From contig CAKPSF010000001.1 in assembly GCA_934183305.1 (NCBI GenBank), forward strand, positions 186,001 to 250,000: a stretch of 64,000 nt of DNA, in the 5' to 3' direction. Shown piece after piece: positions 1 to 9,000 of the stretch. This DNA is from an uncultured Clostridia bacterium (lineage in GTDB: Bacteria; Bacillota; Clostridia; TANB77; CAG-508). The position numbers were made by a program, and so were the translations under genes. Numbering within the stretch: position 1 is the stretch's first letter; each line of letters opens with the position of its first letter. A model generated the notes under the pieces. That model had not been told where the DNA came from. It worked only from the letters and a program-made list of their open reading frames with translations, and searched no databases.

Positions 1-2863
1 TGCTCAAATATACATACTCTTCGCTTACTTCCATTAATGTATCTTCAAAATCCGAATATACTGGTGGTCTCATATATGGATCTATGTACTGAATTAAATT
101 TCTTAATTCTTCTCTTACTTTTTCAATATCAAAGAAACCTGCTCTACTTAAATAATCTGTTTCAGCTACCTTTATAATTAATTCTTGTTTTTCTACTACT
201 TTTGGAATTGTTCCTAATTTTTCAAGTTCAGCTACCAAACTAGAAATATTTTCTTCTATTCTATTTGTTTTTTGATTATTCATCCTTTTTACTTGTAACC
301 CATATAATAAGTTGTCAAACTTCTTTGCATCTTCATTTTCTTCTGATGCAAGTAAAATAGGTGTAATATTTTCTTTTATATTTGTTGCATCTAATATAGA
401 TAAGTAATTCCAATTTTCTTTCTTAGAAAATTGATCAATATAATATAGTTTTGCTTTTACCATAAATCTATCTTTATTAAGCTTAGCAATTTCTTCAATA
501 AATTCATTAATTAAAGATTCTCTATATTGTTTAAATTCTTCTTGTGCTTGGTATTTCATATGTTGTAATTCAACAATTAAGTCAAGTTTATAGTTAAATA
601 TTTTTTCTGTAAGACTAACTTGAGATGATGTTTCTATCCCTTTTGAATTTACAGAAAAGAACTCAAAATTCTTGCAATAATCAAAAATGTAAAATTCTTT
701 TTTATCTTGTCCTATTCCAAATAAATCTTTGCAAAGTCTTGTTCCTCTTCCTATCATTTGCCAGAACTTGATTTTAGATTTTACGGGTTTAAAGAAAACT
801 AAATTTACTACTTCTGGAACATCTACTCCTGTATCGAGCATATCAACTGATATTGCTATTTGAGGGAAATCATCTTTCTTTGAAAAGTCATCTATTATAG
901 TATCATTGTATTTTACTTGATTATCTATTAATTTTGCAAATTCGCCTCTATATGATGGATATAATTCATTAAATACATCTTCTATTTTTTGTGCATGTCT
1001 GTGGTTTTTAGCAAATATAATTGTTTTTCCTAGCTTATCTCCACCCTCAACTTTTATTCCTTTTTCCATTAGTAATTCTATAAGTTTCTTAATAGTATCT
1101 CTATTAAATAGCCAACTATTTATCGCAGCTGCATTTATTTCTTCAGGCGCTTCATCCTCTTCAAACAAGTTCTCATATTCTTCTTTTTCTTCATCGGATA
1201 ACTCATCATATTTAATTCCTCTATCCATAAAATCGGTACTTGTAGATATAGAATGGTATTCTACTAAATATCCATCTTTTACAGCTTGTTCGTATTCATA
1301 AGCATATGTAGGGACATTATTTTCTATTTCAAAAAATCTATATGTATTTCTATCAACATCACTTCTAGGAGTTGCTGTAAGTCCTACAACTAAGCCATCA
1401 AAGTATTCAAATATTGCTTGATATCTGTTATATATACTTCTATGTGCTTCATCAACAATTATCAAATCGAAATGTCCAGGAGTAAATAATTTATTTCCAG
1501 TTTTAGATTTTATATCATCAATTGCATTCATCATAGTTTGATATGTTGAAAATACAATTCTTGATTCTTCTGGATTATCCTTTGAACTTAATAAATTACA
1601 GCCTGACATATTAGGTAATAATTTATTAAAGTTATTTTTTGCTTGTTTTACAAGCACTGTTCTATCTGCTAAAAATAATATATTTTTAGCCCAATTTTGC
1701 TCTGTTAATATTTTAGCTATTGATATTGCTGTTCTTGTTTTTCCTGTACCAGTAGCCATAACAAGAAGTGCTTTTCTATGACCTTCTTCAAAAGTTTCAC
1801 ATACACTTTTTATAGCTTCTAATTGATACTCTCTTCCTGCAATATTTGGATCTATATAAACATGCTCTAAACTTTGTTTGTTTTTTCTTCTATCTATAAG
1901 CAACTGTAATTCATCTTGTGTATAGAAACCACTAACTCTTCTTGGTGCATATTCTTTATCATCCCACATATATATTTCATATCCATTGGTATAATATATA
2001 ACTGGTCTTTGATGGTGCTCTGCTTCAATACAATCTGCATATAGTTTAGCTTGATTTTGTCCAACTCTTGCATCTACACTTGTTTTCTTTGCCTCTACTA
2101 CTGCAAGTGGTAATCCATTTTCTTCAAATAATACATAATCAACATATCCTGTTCCTTCATTATTTGGCATTCCTGATACAGGTAGTTCTGCTGTCATGTT
2201 TGTATCAAAATCCCATCCAGCAAGCTTTAATTCTAAATCTATATATCTCTTTCTTGTTTCTGCCTCTGATATGTTTTCTACTTTAAAATCATAAACCTTT
2301 TTCTTGTTTTCTCTATTTTCAGTTATTTGTTTTCTTAATTCATTGTTTTCTCTTATTGCTTCTTCTAATTTTTTATCTCTTTTGCTTAATTCTTCGTATA
2401 AGTTTTCTTTTTCTTTAACAGCTAAAATATTAGCATTCTCTTTTGGTAAAATACTTTCGTCAAACTTTAATTCTTGATAATCTTGTCCGTAACAATAAGA
2501 TATCCATTGCATAAAATTAAATAGATATCTTAAAGACATTACTGCCTCTTGTCTTGTTATTTTCCTGTTGTTATGGACAGCAAAATTGCCAAGTTTTATA
2601 ATATATTTAATTTGTGGAAATAGTTTTGCATCTAATATATTTCTAAATGAAATTTCATGTATTAATGTTGATATGTTATCTTGATATGGCATTTTTAAGT
2701 CCATATCATTAGCATATAACCATTTTACTGCAAGTTCTAATGCTCGCCTACTTAATATACTACATGTTACTGTATTTAATCCTATTCCATTTTCTGCTTC
2801 TATTGAAGCATCTGCAAAACTTCTAAATATTCCTGTTTGCTTTAAAAAATCAAAGTTTGACAT
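1..2863 (-). CDS. hsdR: Type I restriction enzyme subunit R, 3' end outside window
   Basis: Motor and nuclease subunit of a type I restriction-modification complex; it translocates DNA with ATP and cuts unmodified DNA. I translated the minus strand from the ATG at 2863: 954 codons stay open to the window edge, so the C-terminus is missing. An N-terminal DUF4145-like helical region (SRRALELAVKWLY) is followed by a nuclease motif, D..VVEAKKT near residue 256. Helicase motifs are Walker A ATGTGKT near 369, DEAH near 471 and GLTATPR slightly later. It lies 3 bases downstream of the DUF4238-like gene and belongs to the hsdM-hsdS operon. The family is clear; the missing end cannot be judged. Confidence 0.95.
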   Translation of the reverse strand, partial: MSNFDFLKQTGIFRSFADASIEAENGIGLNTVTCSILSRRALELAVKWLYANDMDLKMPYQDNISTLIHEISFRNILDAKLFPQIKYIIKLGNFAVHNNRKITRQEAVMSLRYLFNFMQWISYCYGQDYQELKFDESILPKENANILAVKEKENLYEELSKRDKKLEEAIRENNELRKQITENRENKKKVYDFKVENISEAETRKRYIDLELKLAGWDFDTNMTAELPVSGMPNNEGTGYVDYVLFEENGLPLAVVEAKKTSVDARVGQNQAKLYADCIEAEHHQRPVIYYTNGYEIYMWDDKEYAPRRVSGFYTQDELQLLIDRRKNKQSLEHVYIDPNIAGREYQLEAIKSVCETFEEGHRKALLVMATGTGKTRTAISIAKILTEQNWAKNILFLADRTVLVKQAKNNFNKLLPNMSGCNLLSSKDNPEESRIVFSTYQTMMNAIDDIKSKTGNKLFTPGHFDLIIVDEAHRSIYNRYQAIFEYFDGLVVGLTATPRSDVDRNTYRFFEIENNVPTYAYEYEQAVKDGYLVEYHSISTSTDFMDRGIKYDELSDEEKEEYENLFEEDEAPEEINAAAINSWLFNRDTIKKLIELLMEKGIKVEGGDKLGKTIIFAKNHRHAQKIEDVFNELYPSYRGEFAKLIDNQVKYNDTIIDDFSKKDDFPQIAISVDMLDTGVDVPEVVNLVFFKPVKSKIKFWQMIGRGTRLCKDLFGIGQDKKEFYIFDYCKNFEFFSVNSKGIETSSQVSLTEKIFNYKLDLIVELQHMKYQAQEEFKQYRESLINEFIEEIAKLNKDRFMVKAKLYYIDQFSKKENWNYLSILDATNIKENITPILLASEENEDAKKFDNLLYGLQVKRMNNQKTNRIEENISSLVAELEKLGTIPKVVEKQELIIKVAETDYLSRAGFFDIEKVREELRNLIQYIDPYMRPPVYSDFEDTLMEVSEEYVYLS

Positions 2864-2866
2864 ATT

Positions 2867-3661
2867 TTACTCCTTATTTTTATTTATTATGTTCATCAAA
2901 TTATTAAGTTCTTTTTCTAATCCAATTACACATTTAATTTTCGAGGAATCTTTACATTGTGTTCCTATTGCTCTTAAATTAAAACTGTTAATTATTTCTT
3001 CTTGTTCTTCTCTAAATTCTATTATTTTTACCTTACTGCAATCTTTGTTATTACTTAGTTTTTTTATAGTACCTTGAGGCATAAATGATACAGCAATAAC
3101 AGGAGATAAAATTAATATCCATGTGTATTCATTAGAGTTTGGATTAAAAGTATACATTGAGCTTGTCGGAAGAACAAATCTTACATTTGAATTATTTATT
3201 ATTACATGTATATCTTCATTTTTTAATACATTATATAACGTATTTAGTTCAACCTCTTCTTTGATAAGTTCATTTTTTATAAGTTTGATATTTAAATTTG
3301 TTCCAAATCGTTTATTTAATTCTCTTGGAAAAAATTCTGTTCTTAATATCTGATATGATAAATATCTAAATATATATTCTATATCTTTTTCATTAAGTAC
3401 TGTATTGTCGTTTATATTTTGTATTTTTCTGATTACATTACCTATCTTACTTTCTGATTCATTGCTTAAAATTTTTTCATTTTGTTTGTTATAATATCCT
3501 AATTGAGTATTAAAGCTTGATGTCGTGGAACTTTTTATTTGCATGTCATTACAATCAATATATTTTATTATCTTTCTATTTTTTTCATCAATTTTAGCAA
3601 ATCTATTTAAAATACTTTTTGGTATAAATATATGTGAATTTATTGCATCTTTTTTGCTCAT
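2867..3661 (-). CDS. DUF4238-like protein inside the hsd operon
   Basis: Function unknown. The N-terminus NSHIFIPKSILNRFA and the later EYIFRYLSYQILRTEFF resemble DUF4238 proteins, which begin with a His-Pro-x-x-x-L-x-x-F pattern; this assignment is from memory and moderate. No signal peptide or membrane segment is seen. The frame can be extended to a TTG at 3673, but the ATG at 3661 has GAGAGG four bases upstream and gives 264 residues, so I prefer it. It is sandwiched between hsdS (15 bases) and hsdR (3 bases) and is almost certainly cotranscribed with them. That context suggests a role in control of the restriction system or an extra defence function, but this is inference. Confidence 0.7.
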   Translation of the reverse strand: MSKKDAINSHIFIPKSILNRFAKIDEKNRKIIKYIDCNDMQIKSSTTSSFNTQLGYYNKQNEKILSNESESKIGNVIRKIQNINDNTVLNEKDIEYIFRYLSYQILRTEFFPRELNKRFGTNLNIKLIKNELIKEEVELNTLYNVLKNEDIHVIINNSNVRFVLPTSSMYTFNPNSNEYTWILILSPVIAVSFMPQGTIKKLSNNKDCSKVKIIEFREEQEEIINSFNLRAIGTQCKDSSKIKCVIGLEKELNNLMNIINKNKE

Positions 3662-3676
3662 TTTACCTCTCAACTT

Positions 3677-4831
3677 TTATCCAAAATATTTATTCATTAA
3701 GCTTTCTTGTAACTTTTTTGTTGCTTTTAAGCTCTTTTGTATTTCAAATTTTTGTTTATCGATTTGTTTAACAAAATTTGCAAATTTATTCTGCAGTTCT
3801 ATTGGTGGGCATATAAATCTTATTTTTTTTACTTCGTTCATTGATGGAAAGTTTGGAATTCCACTTCCTCTACTAAAACCAAATAATTTTTCTTGAACTT
3901 CATCACTTCTAAAATATTGTATAAAATATATGTTGTTCATTATATTAGAATCTAATGTGATTTTTAATAAAGCTTGATTTATTATTCCCTTTTTAGCATT
4001 TTCTGGGACTTCCGCTATTTTTCCAAGAGTCACTCCCGAACAACTTATTAATAAGTCTTTTGGCTTAACTTTAAACATTTGCATATCTTTGTATTTTTCT
4101 TCTGTTATATAATATTTTTCGTATTCAAAATCATTATGAATTGCATGTCTTTGTTCATATACTAAATATCCATCTGCTACAAAATCTTCTTTTTTTAATG
4201 ACCCTCCAAAAGGTCCTCTTTTTATAGAATTAGCTTCTTTTTTTGTTATTTCAATAAGTGTTTTGGTATTATATTTAGTATCTTTTTCTGTTCCATACAT
4301 CTCGACAAACTGGGATTTGATTAACTCGTCTAGTTGTTCTATTTGTTTTTCTCTAATATCTATTATTTCTTGAACTTTATCCAATTCTTTTGCAACATTT
4401 TTTTGTTCTTTTAACGTTGGCAAATTAATATTTATTTTTGATAATTCTCCTTTATTAAATCCTGCTTGTGCTGCTCTTTGTCCAACATTTTTTATATAAT
4501 TTTGGAACACATCTGATTTTAAAAAATTATATATAAACTTTCTATCAACTATGTTTTCATCTATTACAACTTTCATCATTGCAACATTATATGCACCAGA
4601 TAACCCTGTGAGGATTTTACCTATAGATGCCCCATACCTTGCGATTAATATGTCTTTTTCTTCACATTTCTTTGTAGAATTAGTTATTTTAACATATTCT
4701 ACTTTAGAATTATCTTGAGTAAAATCTCTTATTTGTAACATTCTGATATATCCTTCTTTAGGTTCATCACTCCATTGATTCTTTGGTGGTTGACTTCCAC
4801 CTTGAAAATCACATACATCTGTTAATTTCAT
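3677..4831 (-). CDS. hsdS: Type I restriction enzyme specificity subunit S
   Basis: DNA-recognition subunit that brings HsdM and HsdR to a bipartite target. 384 residues contain two target-recognition repeats. The first ends with a conserved helical spacer (LPTLKEQKNVAKELDKVQ, near residues 135-152) and KSQFVEMYG. The second ends with a matching helix (CPPIELQNKFANFVKQID) near the C-terminus. The length suits two complete TRDs. Its start ATG shares one base with the hsdM stop (TAATG), so translation is probably coupled. The target sequence cannot be read from the protein. No inverted second copy of TRD sequence, as seen in phase-variable hsdS loci, is visible in this window. Confidence 0.95.
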   Translation of the reverse strand: MKLTDVCDFQGGSQPPKNQWSDEPKEGYIRMLQIRDFTQDNSKVEYVKITNSTKKCEEKDILIARYGASIGKILTGLSGAYNVAMMKVVIDENIVDRKFIYNFLKSDVFQNYIKNVGQRAAQAGFNKGELSKININLPTLKEQKNVAKELDKVQEIIDIREKQIEQLDELIKSQFVEMYGTEKDTKYNTKTLIEITKKEANSIKRGPFGGSLKKEDFVADGYLVYEQRHAIHNDFEYEKYYITEEKYKDMQMFKVKPKDLLISCSGVTLGKIAEVPENAKKGIINQALLKITLDSNIMNNIYFIQYFRSDEVQEKLFGFSRGSGIPNFPSMNEVKKIRFICPPIELQNKFANFVKQIDKQKFEIQKSLKATKKLQESLMNKYFG

Positions 4832-6285
4832 TATAACATTTCCTCCAACTCTTTTAATTTTTGTTGAAGTTCATTTTCCATATCCATAATTCTTTTTAAT
4901 ATAACTTCTGGTTTCTCATATTCTTTCTTTTCTACAACTATTTCTTTGTATTTATTTATAGATAAGTCATAATCATTTTCTACTATCTCTTCTTTTGATA
5001 CAAAGAAAGATTTTTCAGTTCTTGCTCTTTCTTGTTCTTCTTTTGAATTTCTATTGTTAAATCGTTGTATAATATCTGGTATATCATTTTCTTTTATTGG
5101 TTGTCTTTGGTCATCTAAACTAAATCCATCTGCTGTCATATCATAAAACCATACTTTATCAGTTCCACCATCACCTGTTTTTGTAAATATCATAATAGCA
5201 GTTGAAACTCCGGCATAAGGTTTAAACACGCCACTTGGCATAGATATTATTGCTTCCAATTTATGCTTTTCTATAATTTCTTTCCTTATTGCTTTATGAG
5301 CATTTGAACTTCCAAATAGCACTCCATCTGGAACTATTGAAGCAGCTCGTCCCCCCGTTCTTAATATTCTTAAAAACAATGCTAAAAATAATAGTTCTGT
5401 CTTTTTTGTTTTTGTAATGTTTAATAAATCTTTGGCTGTTCTTTCGCTATCAATAGAACCTTTAAAAGGCGGATTTGCAAGTACCAATGTATATTTACTG
5501 TTATCTTCATTATCTTCTGATAATGAATCTTTATATGATATATTTGGATTTTCGATACCATGTTGCATTAAATTCATTGCTCCAATTCTAAGCATTGTCC
5601 TATCCATATCGAATCCATAAAACATTGTATTATTAAAATGTTCTTTTAAATTTTCTGTTAAAAATAAATCATTTCTATTATTTCTTAGATATTCTCCTGC
5701 TTCAACTAAAAAGCCTGCACTCCCAGCAGCTGGATCAACAATTATATCTTCTGGTGTAGGTTTCATTAATTCTACCATCATTCTAATAATATGTCTTGGT
5801 GTTCTAAATTGCCCATTTGTACCAGCTGTTGATAATTTTGAAAGAAGATATTCATATACATCTCCCTTTGTGTCTCTATCTTTCATTTTTAATTTATCTA
5901 TTGCTGTTACGACTCTTTGTAACATAATAGGTGTTGGTATAATAAATATTGCATCTTCCATATATTTTGCATATCCAGAATTTTTATTATTACTTAATGA
6001 CTTTATAAATGGAAATACATCTTCCCCAACTATTTTATACATTTTTTCAGCTGGATAGTTTTTAAATATACTCCACCTACATTCCTGATGTTTTTCATCA
6101 AAGATTCTTTTTGTTTTTATTCCTAACATATGGTCACTTTTTTCATGTGCAATATCTATATCATCTAATCCTTTTATAAATAAAAGATATGTAATTTGCT
6201 CTATTACTGTTAAGGGATTGGTTACTCCACCTTCCCAAAAGTTTGTCCAAATCCTATCTATAATACTTTTTGTTTCTTGCTCCAT
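4831..6285 (-). CDS. hsdM: Type I restriction-modification N6-adenine methyltransferase
   Basis: Methylates adenine in the target and forms the M2S core of the type I enzyme. It has an HsdM N-terminal helical domain (about 1-150), the SAM-binding motif DPAAGSAGF near 185 and the catalytic NPPF near 275. A coiled C-terminal tail (EKPEVILKRIMDMENELQ) presumably contacts HsdS. An upstream in-frame TTG at 6297 exists, but the ATG at 6285 has GGAGG five bases upstream, giving 484 residues. It is the first gene of the hsd operon and has its own promoter-like sequence upstream. All key motifs are intact. Confidence 0.96.
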   Translation of the reverse strand: MEQETKSIIDRIWTNFWEGGVTNPLTVIEQITYLLFIKGLDDIDIAHEKSDHMLGIKTKRIFDEKHQECRWSIFKNYPAEKMYKIVGEDVFPFIKSLSNNKNSGYAKYMEDAIFIIPTPIMLQRVVTAIDKLKMKDRDTKGDVYEYLLSKLSTAGTNGQFRTPRHIIRMMVELMKPTPEDIIVDPAAGSAGFLVEAGEYLRNNRNDLFLTENLKEHFNNTMFYGFDMDRTMLRIGAMNLMQHGIENPNISYKDSLSEDNEDNSKYTLVLANPPFKGSIDSERTAKDLLNITKTKKTELLFLALFLRILRTGGRAASIVPDGVLFGSSNAHKAIRKEIIEKHKLEAIISMPSGVFKPYAGVSTAIMIFTKTGDGGTDKVWFYDMTADGFSLDDQRQPIKENDIPDIIQRFNNRNSKEEQERARTEKSFFVSKEEIVENDYDLSINKYKEIVVEKKEYEKPEVILKRIMDMENELQQKLKELEEML

Positions 6286-6309
6286 ATTTTCCTCCAATAG
6301 TTACATTAT

Positions 6310-6348
6310 TACATGATGTATTCTATCACAAAATGACATTTTTCTCAA
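6310..6348 (-). promoter_or_regulatory. Promoter and palindrome upstream of hsdM
   Basis: Read on the minus strand, TTGAGA (6343-6348), a 17-base spacer and TAGAAT (6320-6325) form a good sigma-A-type promoter. A palindrome TACAT-G-ATGTA (6310-6320) abuts the -10 and would overlap the transcription start, so it may be an operator or a methylation-independent control site. Function is inferred from position only. Confidence 0.55.
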
Positions 6349-6371
6349 CAGGTACTTCTAAATATTTACAA

Positions 6372-6995
6372 TTAATTTCTTCCAAAAAAATGATCATAAG
6401 GATAACCTGCTTTTATATACAACTCTGTTAACTCCATCTTATACTTTTCTAACAATTCCAAATACTTTTGTTTAAAGACATTTTTACAAATCCACTCAAC
6501 ACCTTTACTAGAAATAACAACTTTACCATCAACTAAAAATTTATATTGTTCAAATCCATTATCCCACATTCTTTTAATAGCTTTTCTAACGGTATTTTCT
6601 TTCCTATTGAAGTAATTGCATAACTGTTTTATATCCATGTCTTCATTCCACCAATTCTCATAATGTTCTACTTTTAACAATTCTTCATATTGTCCAATTC
6701 TATCTTCAAAGAAATCTATGTCAGCATCTGTTAGTGATTTTTCATTTTGAAAATACACTTGATTTAACCATGCATATCCTTCTGCTAAAATAAAATATTT
6801 CCTACTTTTTACTTTCTCACTCCTCCATCTGCAAATTGGATGTTTTTTTAGCATAACTTCTATAGCTTTTCTTAAATCTTTATGTGTTATTTCTTTTCCA
6901 TATTTAGTAGTAACACCTAGTAATTGAAATCTCTTTAAGATTTTATTATATGATAAGAAAATACTATCTAAAACTTGCTCTGAATCCATTTTCAT
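6372..6995 (-). CDS. Hypothetical protein with helix-turn-helix-like segment
   Basis: 207 residues, no family recognised. Residues about 122-152 (MDIKQLCNYFNRKENTVRKA and following) read like a winged helix or HTH in which a recognition helix follows a short turn, so DNA binding is plausible. No membrane segment or cysteine motif is seen. The start ATG has AGGAG nine bases upstream. It lies downstream of a cluster of five hairpins and of a DnaC-like/replisome organizer pair on the same strand, which suggests a role in replication or mobilisation of the element. It could equally be a regulator; function is not assigned. Confidence 0.65.
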   Translation of the reverse strand: MKMDSEQVLDSIFLSYNKILKRFQLLGVTTKYGKEITHKDLRKAIEVMLKKHPICRWRSEKVKSRKYFILAEGYAWLNQVYFQNEKSLTDADIDFFEDRIGQYEELLKVEHYENWWNEDMDIKQLCNYFNRKENTVRKAIKRMWDNGFEQYKFLVDGKVVISSKGVEWICKNVFKQKYLELLEKYKMELTELYIKAGYPYDHFFGRN

Positions 6996-7027
6996 TTTTC
7001 ATCACTCCTACTTTTTTAATTTTATTA

Positions 7028-7159
7028 ATGCTAGTCTACGTAGCATTGATAGTTAGCAAAATTTATTTTGCTCGAATATAGGTAGTATTTTTTAGTACCT
7101 AATATTCGCCAGCGTGGTGTTTTGACACCCTTTTTGCTGTTTAGGGCAAAATGCCCTAA
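7028..7159. repeat. Five consecutive hairpins, origin-like structured region
   Basis: This is most of the gene-free stretch 6996-7309. Perfect or near-perfect inverted repeats follow one another: ATGCTA/TAGCAT (7028-7046); AGCAAAAT/ATTTTGCT with a 2-base loop (7055-7072); CGAATAT-AGGTA/TACCT-a-ATATTCG with one bulge (7073-7108); GGTGT/ACACC (7116-7129); TTAGGGC/GCCCTAA (7141-7159). A direct repeat ACCCTTTTTG occurs at 7127 and 7161. GC content is locally higher than in flanking DNA. Such clustering beside replication genes fits a single- or double-strand origin or an oriT of a mobile element; this role is inferred. Confidence 0.6.
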
Positions 7160-7309
7160 TACCCTTTTTGGCTCTCCGAGGGATATTTTTGATATAAATT
7201 TTTTCAAAATATTTTCAAAAAAGTTCAAATTTCTAAAATAAAAACTTGAACTTTTTTGCTTTACTTTTGTTTAAAAATATATTATAATATTTTTAGATTT
7301 TGGATTAAG

Positions 7310-8164
7310 TTAGCATTTAATTTTATCGCTTTTGCTAGCTTTTTCTTTTGCATTTCTATCATTTTTTATGAGTGAAATTCCATAACACATTTTGTATAAA
7401 ATTTGTATAAATTCTTCTGCTAATTTCCTATTTTCAATAGCAATTTTCTCCATCAATTCTTCTCTTGTATATCTAGTTGTAATTACTATTGGTAACTCGT
7501 TTTCATATCTATTATTAATAATTCTATACAACCTTTCTAAAGCCCATTTACTTATTGTTTCACTCCCAAAATCATCGATAATTAACATATCAACATTAGA
7601 ATAAAGTTCCATAATTTCTGACTCTGTCGTAACAGTTTTATTAAAAGATTCTTTTATTCTATCTGTTATAGAACTAGTCCTTTCCAATAATGCAATTTTT
7701 TTATTTCTAATAATCTCATTAGCGATACTTGCTGCTAAATGAGTGTTTTCATATCCTATACTTCCATATATAATAATTCCATCTTTTACTTTGTTTTCTG
7801 TGCATAAATGTGTATATTTTATTAATGTTGTTAATGCTTCTAGGTTATCTTCATTAATATTAAAGTTTACAAAATCACAATATTTCAGTTTTCTTTTTAT
7901 ACAACCCTCCTTATATATTTTATTTATTATTTCTCTATATTTTCTTTGTTTTTCTTTTTCATTTTGATTTGAATCATATTGTTTCAAAAATGCAATTGCT
8001 TCACTACAATCACACCTTTCATATTCTACCATATCGTGATTAACATTTGCATAAAGATAACTTAATCCTACTGGCTTTAATTTTTTATTGCAAAATCCAC
8101 ATTTTGCACCTTCATTGGTGATAACTTTAAAATTCACATTTTCTAAATCCACTTCTATTCTCAT
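7310..8164 (-). CDS. DnaC-like helicase loader ATPase with degenerate Walker A
   Basis: 284 residues resembling phage and ICE DnaC-like loaders that place the replicative helicase on single-stranded DNA. An N-terminal zinc-knuckle-like part (CGFCNKK and CDC, about residues 22-54) is followed by an AAA+ core. The P-loop reads GSIGYENTHLA (near 134-144) where the family has GxxGxGKTHLA, so the catalytic lysine is Asn. Walker B (MLIIDDFGSE) and an arginine-rich sensor region (ITTRYTREEL) remain. The ATG at 8164 has AAGGAG directly before it, an unusually short spacing, so the start is less certain. It lies downstream of the replisome organizer gene. Confidence 0.8.
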   Translation of the reverse strand: MRIEVDLENVNFKVITNEGAKCGFCNKKLKPVGLSYLYANVNHDMVEYERCDCSEAIAFLKQYDSNQNEKEKQRKYREIINKIYKEGCIKRKLKYCDFVNFNINEDNLEALTTLIKYTHLCTENKVKDGIIIYGSIGYENTHLAASIANEIIRNKKIALLERTSSITDRIKESFNKTVTTESEIMELYSNVDMLIIDDFGSETISKWALERLYRIINNRYENELPIVITTRYTREELMEKIAIENRKLAEEFIQILYKMCYGISLIKNDRNAKEKASKSDKIKC

Positions 8165-8211
8165 CTCCTTCTTTATTTAATATATTTTTAATCTTATTTT
8201 CTTCTTGTGTG

Positions 8212-8625
8212 TTATCCAACGTTACTTTCTTCTTTTTCACTTTTCAACTTTTCACGATATTTTTGTTGTCTAATTCTATTTTGTTCTTTATATTTTTCAT
8301 ATGGCTCAATGCTTTGATACTTGTCCCAATTTTTAATTTTATATGCTCCATCTTCTACAATTAGCATATTTAATTCTAGAAATTTTTGAATAATTTTTTC
8401 AATTTTTTTCTTAGATTTTCCCATAATCTTTGAAAAATTTTCTATTGTCATTGGTTTATTATTGCCTATTACTAATTTTCCATTTCTATTGCATTCTACA
8501 GCAATAATTAATAATTGAATCCATACTCTAAAATATGTATCTCCATCTGGCTCTCTTAACAGTATTTGAATTTTCCTATTTGAAAATATTTTTAATTCTA
8601 GTTTCAACCATTGTAAACTATACAT
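8212..8625 (-). CDS. Phage replisome organizer N-terminal-like protein
   Basis: 137 residues beginning MYSLQWLKLELKIFSNRKIQ, with a winged-helix body (ENFSKIMGKSKKKIEKIIQ) and a charged C-terminal tail rich in Lys, Arg and Glu. This matches the N-terminal domain of phage replisome organizers, DnaD-like origin-binding proteins that recruit the helicase loader. The C-terminal DnaD-like domain is absent, so it is either a short form or works with the downstream DnaC-like protein. AAAGGAGG lies two bases before the ATG. It sits between the excisionase and loader genes, a standard replication/excision order of Firmicutes integrative elements. Confidence 0.75.
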   Translation of the reverse strand: MYSLQWLKLELKIFSNRKIQILLREPDGDTYFRVWIQLLIIAVECNRNGKLVIGNNKPMTIENFSKIMGKSKKKIEKIIQKFLELNMLIVEDGAYKIKNWDKYQSIEPYEKYKEQNRIRQQKYREKLKSEKEESNVG

Positions 8626-8653
8626 ATCCTCCTTTCCTCGCTTTCTTTGTAAT

Positions 8654-8851
8654 CTAACTTATAGATTTTTGTTCCATATTTTTTAAATATTCATCTAGCG
8701 CTTGTACTCTAAATAAATATTTTCCACCAACTTTAGAGCATGGTATTTGCTTTTTTCTTACTAATTGATTTATCAGCCAGTAAGATACACCTAAATACTC
8801 TGCTACTTCTTTCATTGTTAGTGTTGTCCTTTGAATTTTTGGTAATTCCAT
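8654..8851 (-). CDS. Excisionase-family HTH protein
   Basis: 65 residues of the MerR-like excisionase type (HTH_17): LTMKEVAEYLGVSYWLINQL forms the HTH and CSKVGGKYLFRVQALDEYL the wing and following helix. Proteins of this size bend DNA at attachment sites and direct the integrase toward excision, or act as repressors. It is the first gene of a minus-strand series running through the replication genes. It has a good promoter, an SD AGGAGGTGAT, and a GTTAAC palindrome at the expected transcription start. The integrase it would partner lies 3.8 kb to the right on the other strand. Confidence 0.85.
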   Translation of the reverse strand: MELPKIQRTTLTMKEVAEYLGVSYWLINQLVRKKQIPCSKVGGKYLFRVQALDEYLKNMEQKSIS

Positions 8852-8892
8852 AATATCACCTCCTGTTTTTTTGAAATTTAGTATTGACTTTT

Positions 8893-8991
8893 GTTAACAT
8901 TTGTATTATATTGTCAATAGTTAATTTTGTAAATACTTTTTATTTTATTTTGATAGCAGGTTAACTTTAAGTGAATTTATAAACTGTTAAC
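8893..8991. promoter_or_regulatory. Three GTTAAC palindromes in the divergent intergenic region
   Basis: GTTAAC occurs at 8893-8898, 8960-8965 and 8986-8991 within about 100 bases separating the excisionase gene (minus) from the DUF6076-like gene (plus). The left copy overlaps the predicted start of the minus transcript and the right copy lies just before the SD of the plus gene. This would suit a shared repressor, but the binding protein is unknown. Confidence 0.4.
8905..8933 (-). promoter_or_regulatory. Promoter of the excisionase/replication operon
   Basis: On the minus strand TTTACA (8928-8933), 17 bases and a perfect TATAAT (8905-8910). The predicted start of transcription falls near 8898, inside a GTTAAC palindrome. 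Confidence 0.6.
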
Positions 8992-9000
8992 GGAGGAATT

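Noticed and set aside
7031..7228. 65-codon minus-strand ORF across the hairpin region
   Set aside because: It runs through five perfect hairpins, has no ribosome binding site and no recognisable protein pattern; the hairpins explain the sequence better.
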